Part shown: one piece after another, positions 57,001-64,000 of the stretch
Layout of the letters: every line of letters begins with the position of its first letter
How positions within the stretch are numbered: position 1 is the stretch's first letter
Assembly: GCF_017426705.2 (NCBI RefSeq)
Contig: NZ_CP147251.1
Coordinates: 2,022,501-2,086,500, forward strand
Direction of reading: 5' to 3'
Length of the DNA: 64,000 nt
From: Enterococcus sp. DIV2402
Lineage (GTDB): Bacteria; Bacillota; Bacilli; Lactobacillales; Enterococcaceae
Program-made: the position numbers and the translations under genes
Notes under the pieces: generated by a model
What the model was told of the DNA's origin: nothing
Seen by the model: only the letters and a program-made list of their open reading frames with translations
The model's database searches: none

Positions 57001-57165
57001 TATAATAATAACTTTATTTCCTGGTTGTATATCATTCTTCTCAAGAATGTGTTGTATTTTTCCTACTAACAATAAAAAATCATGAGTGCTTAATTTTTCT
57101 TTAGTTGTTATCAATGATTCATCTGTTGAGTTTTTCATATTCAATAGTTGCTGAAATATAGACAT
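54073..57165 (-). CDS. Non-ribosomal peptide synthetase, A-PCP-C architecture
   Basis: 1030 residues. Adenylation domain: TSGSTG (147-152), FDVS with the amino-group Asp D192, YGPTE (288-292), YKTGDL (367-372), catalytic Lys K472 (NISGKIDR). Carrier protein: FDSGLDSLS with phosphopantetheine serine S522. After a linker of about 90 residues comes a condensation domain, HHSVSDG at 780-786. Activates one amino acid and condenses it with an acceptor; no thioesterase. Needs a phosphopantetheinyl transferase, not present here. Very AT-rich. Preceded by CCGGAGGT. Confidence 0.93.
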   Translation of the reverse strand: MSIFQQLLNMKNSTDESLITTKEKLSTHDFLLLVGKIQHILEKNDIQPGNKVIIIMTPSMETVATIMAVGFIGATYIPIDISMPKSRIDYIIKDTKAKVVLTNQKYLLLPNSYDIRKLLIKDIEYNDAPIPMLRKRHMESTAYIIYTSGSTGNPKGVEVSFSNLDFFINTFNCTFISNKNSVFLLNTALQFDVSIAELYGWIANNASLFILDEKEIKDIKKLPLIIKEHNITHLSIAPSIMNAYSNNEIKYLSEAKLEYVLIAGEEFPISLAKKLRGLVLDSKVYNCYGPTEATVYATYHRLSIEDLNNKKIPIGKSFDNIATLLIQANNSSHHELYLSGDGIAKGYINLQNKTDESFPYIDGKRYYKTGDLVFLDKDTGDFTFIGRKDFQLEINSIRVEPGEIENAIATVLNTDKCIVFKWNKKLVCFYLKNENIKNVASTKNKLLEILPSYMIPSIWEPLESFPINISGKIDRIKLIEIYSTKNITNSDTQNKLLNNIRRISDIPNLGLYDNLFDSGLDSLSVIEIEIYLETEFSKTLSPGYIYLHPTVFDIQNDMGKNKELDLNTYQKIQKILNGNQINFKLIKNKNNHLKLEINESNLTTLKMVNTYHEIFSKIQSAVFEKNGTSIFHEETNYSSIIKLFEKNKSDSYESSIFQKVYFNIKLNSFTEVDFEYPDNICADETKKLIKYLVNNIEAFRTTISKNSNHKLYSNVYNYSEIETRIKDLTELSQSQREKIIEQDKIDTKNLIMDNLLGNPLYRILAHRTSFNKIKLSIILHHSVSDGASSAILSKYVSSYFQKSDIESLGMKVYLDKLSTNSKAPQLLKDNYIKKLENIKNNVSNSGLKTSIWENGFKIIKKVGELDKWKKFLLVADEVTDDYIRKNELTEITFQMLFDFRNVGDYKFDFLVNDCHETVTFYRHKNTNSVNFINNFYDHINYFHYKKGISLGLAIYSNFPTFSEEQQKLQEIVETTPLNIDYIGEFSEKDLNKKIQEMDMLKHQLKNLKKQTRFTAFSSREDVYIFQVSNL

Positions 57166-57186
57166 ACTTACCTCCGGAATATTTTT

Positions 57187-58253
57187 TTATTTTTGCAAAT
57201 CTTTAATTTTTTTCGATAAATTTAAATCTTTAATATAATTTAAGGATATTAGATAGGCTTCTGCTAAATTACTATAAATGTTAGAGGTAATTAAAATACC
57301 TGCAGCATTTAATGCGATTGTTTTCGTATAATCATTAATAATTCCACTGTCTATGGTCTGAAGTATATATTTAATATTCTTTTTTTCGTTAGACAAAGAT
57401 CTTATGTTCATAGGATCCATTCTATCTGAAATTTGGTCTAATATGTTGAGAACGTCAACTTTATTATCCGACTTCATCATAGATAGCTTGCTTTTAGGAC
57501 TAAGAATTAATTCATCAATAAATCCACCACTATAATTCGAGCAAACAACGGAAATGTTCCCAGGTATTCCGTATTTTTTGAACAATTCAAAAGATTTTGA
57601 ATGCTCATCAGAACTTAACCCATAATAAATATGGTCGCATTTAATAGGGGACATTAATCCTGGTAAAACATGACTAAGAGGAGAAATAGTTAGCTGTCGT
57701 CCACCATATATTTCATCAAATGTAGGGATATTTTTTTCTATTGATACGAAAGAAATATTATATTTACTTAATTGATCATATATATCATTAATGTCACTAT
57801 AAGCAGTGATTTTTAAGCTGGTTAATAATTCTTCAGAACCTAACTTTGATGTTACTCCATTTGAAACAGGCTTCACAACTTTGGCTCCTAGACCGGAAGC
57901 TAAAATAGCTGCTAATGTTGTTATGTTCAGGGTTTTATGATATTTTTTTCCTGAACCAGCTACACATATTATATTTTTTATATCTTTTAAATCATTTTCA
58001 TAAGGAATATAATTATCTAGCAATAATATTTCATCAACTAAAGAAGATATATTACTGGCTGATAAATCAATATAGGATATTCCTGTTAAAAATGCAGATA
58101 AGAAGTTATCTACATTTTTTAGATCATTATTTACTAATAGTAAAGTAATTATTTTACGTAAGTCATATTCAGAAATACTTTTTTTTTCAGTGTTTTTTGA
58201 AGGATACAACTAATTTGATCTACTGTTGAAAATTCATTTATTGATTCATACAT
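57187..58253 (-). CDS. TrpD-like (glycosyltransferase family 3) protein, start region frameshifted
   Basis: The open frame runs 57187-58209, but the real start is probably the ATG at 58253 (AAGGAGAGTTGGAG site, overlapping the synthetase stop). Between them an A9 tract (58179-58187) breaks the frame; A10 joins them. The fold is anthranilate-phosphoribosyltransferase-like: helical N-terminus, NITTLAAILASGLGAKVVKP, SNGVTSKLGSEELL. The PRPP loop GTGGD is changed to AGSGK, so phosphoribosyl transfer is uncertain. The original substrate may be an aromatic amine; in this operon the acceptor is unknown. Confidence 0.75.
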
Positions 58254-59265
58254 TACTCCAACTCTCCTTAATAATCATTAGTTTATTTATAAATTTTTCC
58301 TTTTCTTTTCTCCACTCATTTGGATTAGATTCCATGATATGAAAAAAGTTATCGATTTCAATGTCTGTATAATTGCCTAAAGCTTTCATAAGCTGAATTG
58401 TCACAGTGGAATTATCTTTTAATAAAAAATTATCATTGATAATTTTTTGTTCAATTGATACCATACTATCTTCAATATTAATTGAAGATTCAGGAAAACT
58501 TTTTGACATTTTGGGGAAACCGTTAAATCCAGAAATCAAGGGCGAGTACATTGCTCTTATATTCTTTTCTTTTACTTGAGGAAATTCATTAGACATAGAA
58601 TTGATTACTTTATTAGCAGCTTGAACATATTTATGTTCGTCTAAGCCTAAAAAAACTACAATTTCATCATAATCATCATTAATAAGTGGATCTATAAAGT
58701 CCGCACACATTAAGGAAAGAGAGTATTTTCGATTAAATGTCATATCATTTTCGACTTTTCCATTAGAAACATATAGTTCATGAAGATCTTCTTCTGATTT
58801 TGTAGCAATTTCATGTGAAAAATACTTGCTGATTTTGGAATGAGTTACATATACATTAGAATCAAAGGTACTTTGGTCTCTAACAATACCCTTAAATCCC
58901 ATATTTTTAATAAAGTTTCTATATTTACTGTTTAATAACTGTGTGCTTTCCCAAGAAGATTTTCTACCAGTATAAGCATCGACATCGCCTAAAACAATTT
59001 GAACATCATTATATTCGGAAAGTTTTATTGCTCTTGTAATCTGTGATATTGTTCCTAAATGTGGCGTTCCAGATAATCCTATTCCTGTTGTAAATAAAAC
59101 CTTACTTTTGGAATTAAAATTGTGGTCAATATTATAACTACACAGCCATAAATTTCTCATTGATTTAGTATTTATACCGGGTAAAGTAAAGTCAATTTTA
59201 TTAAATTTAAATGAATTATAACCAAATTCTTTAATCACGTTTAAATAATAATCCTCATTAAACAT
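58246..59265 (-). CDS. Tryptophanyl/tyrosyl-tRNA synthetase-like protein
   Basis: 339 residues. Class I signatures: TTGIGLSGTPHLGT (HIGH variant at 66-72) and FPKMSKS (KMSKS at 252-256); middle VVFLGLDEHKYVQAANKVI in the TrpRS/TyrRS style. No C-terminal tRNA-binding extension. Its start overlaps the MFS stop (TAATG). A second synthetase in a biosynthetic operon can be a resistant copy protecting the host, or can supply activated amino acid to the pathway. Both are inferences. Confidence 0.85.
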   Translation of the reverse strand: MFNEDYYLNVIKEFGYNSFKFNKIDFTLPGINTKSMRNLWLCSYNIDHNFNSKSKVLFTTGIGLSGTPHLGTISQITRAIKLSEYNDVQIVLGDVDAYTGRKSSWESTQLLNSKYRNFIKNMGFKGIVRDQSTFDSNVYVTHSKISKYFSHEIATKSEEDLHELYVSNGKVENDMTFNRKYSLSLMCADFIDPLINDDYDEIVVFLGLDEHKYVQAANKVINSMSNEFPQVKEKNIRAMYSPLISGFNGFPKMSKSFPESSINIEDSMVSIEQKIINDNFLLKDNSTVTIQLMKALGNYTDIEIDNFFHIMESNPNEWRKEKEKFINKLMIIKESWSNV

Positions 59266-60469
59266 TATTTAGTCCACCTTTTTTTATTAATTAGTAAGAA
59301 AGTAGTACTTGTTATTACGATGCCAAGTCCGACTACGATATAGTTAAATGGATTGCTGGCAGATAAAAAAATAGAAAAAAGAAGAGTTCCGATAGGCATG
59401 AATACAATAGAAATTGTGAAGATAACACTAAAAACTCTTCCTAAATATTCCTTATTAACTTCTAATTGAACGTTTGTAAAAAAAGTCACATTGTATATGG
59501 TTAATAAAAAATGGAAAAGAGCTACACATGAAGCGATGGCAAATAAATTTTTTGTTAATAAGAATGAGATATAGATTAGCATTATCCCTAAACCACAAAA
59601 AAGAAGTATTTTTAGTAGGTAATCCATCGAAGAATTTTTTATGTATTTCCTACTAAAGATTCCGCCCAAAATACCTCCAATCGCCTGCGCAGTTAATAGT
59701 GTCCCATACGTATTATCGGTTGTATCAAATGCTGTTTTAGAAAACGGAATTGAGAAATTGTAGCCGGCGAGAAAAAGATTTACTATCGCTGAAACAATAA
59801 GTAAATTTATTAAATTTGGATCTTTTATCAAATAGTTTAGTCCTATTTTTAATTCTTCAATAACTTTAATTTTTTTAGAATCTTTTTTTTCGTTAGAAAT
59901 AGGGTTCAACATAGAAATATTGTAATTGATAATTGCGGATATAAGAAAAGATATACTATCTATAAATAATGCACCTTGAATCCCTATAACTTTCATAAAA
60001 ACTATTAAAAAAATAGGCGAGGAAATATTTATTAATTGGTTTGAAATTTCAAGTAAAGAATTTGTGTTTTTTAAGTTTTTTTTATCTACAATATTGGGAA
60101 TTATAGATTTATATGACGGTGATTTTAGGGAAGAAAAGACTGCTAATAGAGCATTAACCAAAATCATAATATAAATAAAAAATACAGTAGGATAACACAA
60201 AGCCAAAATAAAACAAACAATACAACTACTAATATCTGCAATAATTATAGTTCTTTTTTTATTTCTCTTGTCTGCAATAATGCCGCCGAAAATATTAAAA
60301 ATAATGCCTATTATCGATTCACTAATCTGATAATAAGTTAATATCTTTTGTCCCTTTTTTCCTAATGAAGCTATCCATGTGTTATTCCCATAATCAAAGA
60401 ACAAATTACCTAAGTTTGAAATAGATTTACTACTTATTAGTAAAACAATATTTTTTTTATTTTATTCAA
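59265..60469 (-). CDS. MFS transporter (exporter), start region frameshifted
   Basis: The intact frame from 60404 (TTG) lacks the first helix start. Upstream the frame continues NIVLLISSKSISNLGN without a start codon, while a TTG at 60469 with GGGAGGAAGC begins MNKIKK in the other frame. Adding one A to an A8 tract (60451-60458) fuses them. About twelve membrane helices, DKRNKKRTIIIADI loop typical of macrolide-efflux-like MFS (MefA/LmrP style). First gene of the operon; probably exports the product. Confidence 0.8.
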
Positions 60470-60553
60470 AAGCTTCCTCCCATTTTATTTATCAATAAAA
60501 AGAATATTAATGGACCTAGGGTTAATATCTTAGACCTATTTTTTTAGAGACGA

Positions 60554-61025
60554 TTAATCCATTTTTATTTTTTCTTGAATTTCAAATTCATGCGGTGTCA
60601 AATAGTTAATTGAACAATGGTTTCGATTGCGACTATAAAATCTATCAATATAACTAAATAATGCTTGATTCGCTTCTTCAAAATTTAAATATGTTGTTGT
60701 GTATACTTCTTCTTTCTTCAATGAAGCGGGAAAGGATTCAATCCCTGCATTATCATAAGGCGTTCCTTTACGACTATAGGAATGCCTTATTTTATTTGTA
60801 TTTAACCATTCCTTACATTCTAAGGAGGTATATTGAATCATCCTTCTAGAATTGATAACGCTGTTTGACTTGATTTAAGGTCTGTAGAACACAATTAACT
60901 ATCATACGTCTTGAAAAAGTATAGTTAATAATCTTTTTCGCGTGTAAATCCATAATAGAAGATAGGTAACATCAACCATTTTGTTTTGTTAGGATATATG
61001 TGATATCAGCTACCCACTTTCCATA
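60554..61025 (-). pseudogene. IS3-family transposase (orfB) remnant
   Basis: C-terminal integrase core: IQYTSLECKEWLNTNKIRHS, SRKGTPYDNAGIESFPASLK, EEVYTTTYLNFEEANQALFS. Upstream fragments KWVADITYILTKQNG and LSSIMDLHAKKIINYTFSRR are separated by stops and shifts, and the N-terminus and orfA are gone. It lies just upstream of the NRPS operon and may have replaced part of its control region. Confidence 0.88.
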
Positions 61026-61168
61026 GATACTAACACCACTAGTAAATTTTCAAATACTATTTTTGATTCACTAACAGTTATTTTCCCAATTGCCGGGAGG
61101 GTTCTGATGAGACAAGATGAATCATTATCTCGTACTTTTAGGTAAGATTTAATTTGGAACTTTTCCAT
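61010..61168 (-). CDS. Short ORF truncated by the IS3 remnant
   Basis: 52 codons starting MEKFQIKSYLKVRDNDSS, with GGAAG before the ATG. The last dozen codons run into IS sequence, so this is the 5' end of a longer gene. Not recognised. Confidence 0.3.
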   Translation of the reverse strand: MEKFQIKSYLKVRDNDSSCLIRTLPAIGKITVSESKIVFENLLVVLVSMESG

Positions 61169-61259
61169 TTTTACACTTCCTTTTTGCTTAGAATACTTTA
61201 AAAAACAATCACATGTTATAATCGTTGTATATTTACAACACGAAAGAAGTGAAGCATAG

Positions 61260-62117
61260 ATGTACCGAATTGGAAGGACAATACGGCAAATAAGAGAAGA
61301 TAAAAATATAAAAGTCGAAAGTATTAGAACTAATCTAATGGATTGATCAAATTATTGGCGATTCGAAAATGGACAAATTTCAACATCGGCTGAAAAATTT
61401 TTAGCTATACTGAATAACCTAAATATTGATATTGAGGAGTTTGTTGATTTATATTCAACGGAAGAGCTAACTATAATAAAGAAAATAAAATCGGACTTAC
61501 TTAAAGGAGCCAAAACAGATAATGCACAAGTGTGTACTGAGATTGGTCTTCTATCAAAAAAGAAATATGAGGATACAAAAAAATTAAAGTATCTTCATCT
61601 TTCAGATGAGGCATTTCTTTTCGCCTCTCGCATTAAAACAGAAAATAGCACTGATAAAAATTTGTATAAACCAATAAACATCCAAAATTATCTTGGTCGA
61701 TGTGACACTTGGAATTACTATGAAATAGCCCTATTTAATAATATTTTATTCACATTTACACTCGAAGATGCTGTTTTATTAGGACATAGATTGGTACTTA
61801 GTCTCAGAAAAAAGCAAAAGATTAAGAGTATTTCTGACGAAGATGTATTGATCTTAATTAATCTTATTTCATACTGCCTAGAAGAAAATGCTGAAGTCGC
61901 AGCGCATAAATTACTTAACGAAGTATCAACACTCTCAATCTCTGAGTTCTCTGCTTACTCTAGAATTATGATTTTATGGATTAATACAATCTTTAAGATA
62001 AAATATAATCAAGCTCCTGAAAATGATCTCCATCATACTTTTCATGTATTAAGCGTTCTGGAAATGGACGAAACATTAATTATGCTCAAAAACTGGAGTA
62101 AAAAGCTACTTAATTGA
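61260..62117 (+). pseudogene. Rgg/GadR/MutR (ComR-like) family regulator, one nonsense codon in the HTH
   Basis: 285 codons. N-terminal XRE helix-turn-helix RIGRTIRQIREDKNIKVESI, then a TGA at codon 29, then NYWRFENGQISTSAEKFLAI, LNNLNIDIEEFVDL. The C-terminal TPR-like peptide-binding region is fully open for about 250 codons. Rgg-type proteins are cytosolic receptors for imported signalling peptides. A tiny hydrophobic peptide gene lies 84 bases downstream. Only the single TGA (TGG/CGA in a working copy) stops it. Confidence 0.85.
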
Positions 62118-62119
62118 TG

Positions 62120-62166
62120 TTGCATAAATGCAATATGGTGATGAATTAAAAATAATGTATTATAAA
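62120..62166 (+). promoter_or_regulatory. Palindrome and -10 upstream of the peptide gene
   Basis: TTGCAT-AA-ATGCAA at 62120-62133 is centred about 35 bases upstream of the -10 candidate TATTAT (62158-62163), with no good -35. This is the geometry of Rgg/ComR-activated promoters, although the sequence differs from the known GACA/TGTC ComR box. Confidence 0.5.
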
Positions 62167-62201
62167 ATTCACTTCAACAATTCGTAGTGAGGTGATACAA
62201 T

Positions 62202-62258
62202 ATGCAATCTTTATTTTTACTGCTTGCCATGATTGATTGGAATATCCTTGGATTATAG
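62202..62258 (+). CDS. Putative short signalling peptide (ComS/SHP-like)
   Basis: 18 codons: MQSLFLLLAMIDWNILGL, with GAGGTG eight bases before ATG. Hydrophobic lead, then an acidic residue followed by Trp. It compares closely in size and pattern to Streptococcus mutans ComS (MFSILTSILMGLDWWSL), whose C-terminal seven residues are the XIP pheromone. It follows an Rgg-type receptor on the same strand, as comS follows comR. Mature form would be about IDWNILGL. Too short for usual gene finders; identity is inferred. Confidence 0.6.
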   Translation: MQSLFLLLAMIDWNILGL

Positions 62259-62270
62259 GAAGAAATTTTA

Positions 62271-62696
62271 ATGAAAAATGAAAACATAGATACTGAAAGA
62301 TTAATACTTCGTCCATTACAGATAATTGATTCAAAACAAATGCTTAATAACTTGGTATCAAGTGAAAAAGTTACTAAATTTCTCACTTGGAGTCCCCATT
62401 ATGACATTGATTCTGTAAAAGCATCGATAGCTAAAAAAATTTAAAAGTATAAGGAACAAGCTTTCTTTGATTGGGGAATTGAACTTAAAAATGAACATGT
62501 ACTAATTGGAACAATAGTTGTAACCAAATATGACAAATTAAGCAAAACAATGGAGATTGGACATGTTATTGATGAAACTTGGTGGGCTAACAGCTATACA
62601 TCTGAGGCTCTTATTGCCACTGTAAATTTTTTATTCAAACCTACAGATGTTCAAAAAATAGAAGACTTCCACGATATTACAAACAATCGATCGTAA
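62271..62696 (+). pseudogene. GNAT acetyltransferase (RimJ/RimL-like), stop codon and truncation
   Basis: Starts MKNENIDTERLILRPLQIID, reaches a TAA at codon 58, then continues FFDWGIELKNEHVLIGTIVV, EIGHVIDETWWANSYTSEAL up to FHDITNNRS and a stop. The C-terminal acetyl-CoA-binding half is missing. A hairpin CCTCTATC-atc-GATAGTGGAGG follows at about 62718-62740. Confidence 0.8.
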
Positions 62697-62919
62697 CGAG
62701 TCCTAAAAAAAGCCCCCTCTATCATCGATAGTGGAGGCACATGAGCAAATAAAATGACAAACAGCAAAGTTAAAACAAACCAAGCCATTTGATTAAATGT
62801 CACAGGAAAAGGCAGCTAATCCAGTTGAAAGTCATTTATCTCATAAATGACTTTTTCAACTACCCAGATACGGGTGTAGCTTTTTATTTTTTTCCTTTCA
62901 AAAAGGGTTATTTAAATAT

Positions 62920-64000
62920 CGTCAATTAATCCAGAGTTACCATCAGACGAAAACTCTTTGATTATATTTTTAGTTGGCAGTATATCTGGATATCCATTAT
63001 TAATAACAATAATTGGGTATTTTTTGTTTTGTCCCAAATCGAGAACATTTTTCCCACACACGTTCCTAATTTTGATTCTGGATTGTACTCAAGTGAGTCA
63101 TTCAATAATCGACCATCCATCGCAATGAGTTTTACTTCATTGATTAATTTCAACATGTTGTCTTCCATAGAGGGCAACTTGATTATTCCGAATAGCTTCA
63201 GAATAGACAACAAATTCATCCATCATCGCTTCTTGAAAAGGGGTACGTTTCGTGACGATTGTTTGAACTTTTCCTGTTTCTAATTCTAGGACTAGCAATT
63301 GCAACATTTCTGCTGTTTGAATATCTGCTACTGCATAAACATACTCATGAACTCCGGTAAATTATGGAATTTTGAGAAGCGACTCCGCATTCGATTAACC
63401 ACTTCCTTCTGGTGTAATCTCAAGAGAAGACACTACTTGACCAAATGTTGCTGCCCAAGAATCAAACGAATTTAAACCACGACTGCGTAAAGCTTCTGGT
63501 TGTAAGAAATACTGCATAACATATAATTCACTCATTGAGTTAAATACAGGTGTTCCTGTCGTAAAGACAACATTGCTACCATCTTATGCACCTTAAATGT
63601 AGCGCATATCATTGGCTCTTTGGCTTGGTGCATCGCTGACATCTGCAACATTTTGTATTTTTGTGTAAATAAATAGATTTTTGTAGACATGGGCTTCATC
63701 CACAAATAAGAAATCAACACCTTAATTTTCAAAGGTAATCACTTCATCACGTTTACCATCATTATCTAGCTTCTCCAAATTGGTTTCTAAATTTACTCGA
63801 AATCGTTTCATCTGTTTGACAGTCCAATTTTCTGCATTGCATTGGCATCTTTCAGTCCTCTAACGATACGTGCGACCTCATTATTTTGAATCTCAGATGT
63901 AATTGCTTTATTTGTCCCCTTATTACCAACAACTCAAGGAATAATTAATAAGAATTCGATTGCTAAAATGAAAAATGGTGTGTTGCTTCTTAACAGTGCT
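62920..64000 (-). pseudogene. SNF2-type helicase/methylase of a conjugative element, degenerate, runs off right edge
   Basis: Minus-strand fragments in several frames: DFLFVDEAHVYKNLF (Walker B), VVFTTGTPVFNSMSELYVMQ (motif III), FLQPEALRSRGLNSFDSWAA, TPFQEAMMDEFVVYSEAIRN, KLINEVKLIAMDGRLLNDSL and ESKLGTCVGKMFSIWDKTK. This order matches the large DEAD/SNF2 helicase-methylase proteins of Gram-positive ICEs. At least six stops or shifts. A palindrome GTTGAAAGTCATTTA/TAAATGAC...CAAC lies at 62822-62860 beyond its 3' end. Confidence 0.8.

Noticed and set aside
62146..62386. Minus-strand ORFs over the peptide gene
   Set aside because: They lie opposite the GNAT pseudogene and the peptide ORF, and have no ribosome site or homology.

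Overview
The window reads as a chromosome segment of a low-GC Firmicute, most likely Enterococcus or a close lactobacillalean relative. The basis is protein style (Mga-like and Rgg-like regulators, an Ltp-repeat protein, rpsT-holA-comEC-comEB linkage, ahpCF, uppP, a pit-type phosphate transporter), strong AGGAGG ribosome sites and low-GC terminators. The species cannot be fixed from the sequence alone. No rRNA, tRNA or CRISPR array was seen.

Layout. 0-3.5 kb: an fdrA/DUF1116 (oxamate/allantoin-type) catabolic operon divergent from a PucR regulator. 3.5-10.9 kb: YibE/YibF-like membrane proteins, a large GT-C-like membrane protein, the ahpC-ahpF peroxide operon, and a PadR-HAAS pair. 11.1-13.1 kb: a small AT-rich insert framed by a 27-bp direct repeat, with a lone MazF-like toxin, a tail/lectin-like domain and a serine hydrolase whose motif order is permuted. 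13.3-27 kb: Ltp-repeat protein, AlkD-like protein, RsgA preceded by a probable leader-peptide attenuator, remnant of a siderophore-binding protein, an Mga-like regulator coupled to a flavoenzyme that lacks its redox cysteine, nuclease, methyltransferase, a large secreted peptidoglycan hydrolase, and dihydroorotate dehydrogenase. 28.05-31.93 kb: a decayed integrative island inserted at the 3' end of a DUF59 gene, with direct-repeat attachment sites, a broken tyrosine recombinase and a broken AbiH defence gene. 32-48.7 kb: mostly core genes (lipoproteins, YajQ, formaldehyde detoxification operon with HxlR regulator, DinG-type helicase, UppP, Pit/DUF47, S20, HolA, ComEC, ComEB).

48.7-64 kb is accessory and decayed: a broken serine recombinase, a defence-type reverse transcriptase with a structured 5' region, a polymorphic-toxin tail, and then a seven-gene operon, all on the minus strand, that ends in a strong terminator. 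In transcription order it is MFS exporter, TrpRS/TyrRS-like synthetase, TrpD-like transferase, NRPS (A-PCP-C), zinc dehydrogenase, HIT hydrolase and P-loop kinase. I read it as an unusual small-molecule biosynthetic cluster, possibly making an aminoacyl-nucleotide-like product with self-immunity. Beyond an IS3 remnant lies an Rgg-family regulator (interrupted by one stop codon) followed by an 18-residue peptide gene that resembles a ComS/SHP pheromone. The right end is a degenerate SNF2-type helicase of a conjugative element.

Several accessory genes are broken by exactly one missing A in an A tract (reverse transcriptase, toxin tail, TrpD-like gene, MFS start region). That points either to homopolymer undercalls in the assembly or to transcriptional slippage, so the 'pseudogene' calls at those places are provisional.
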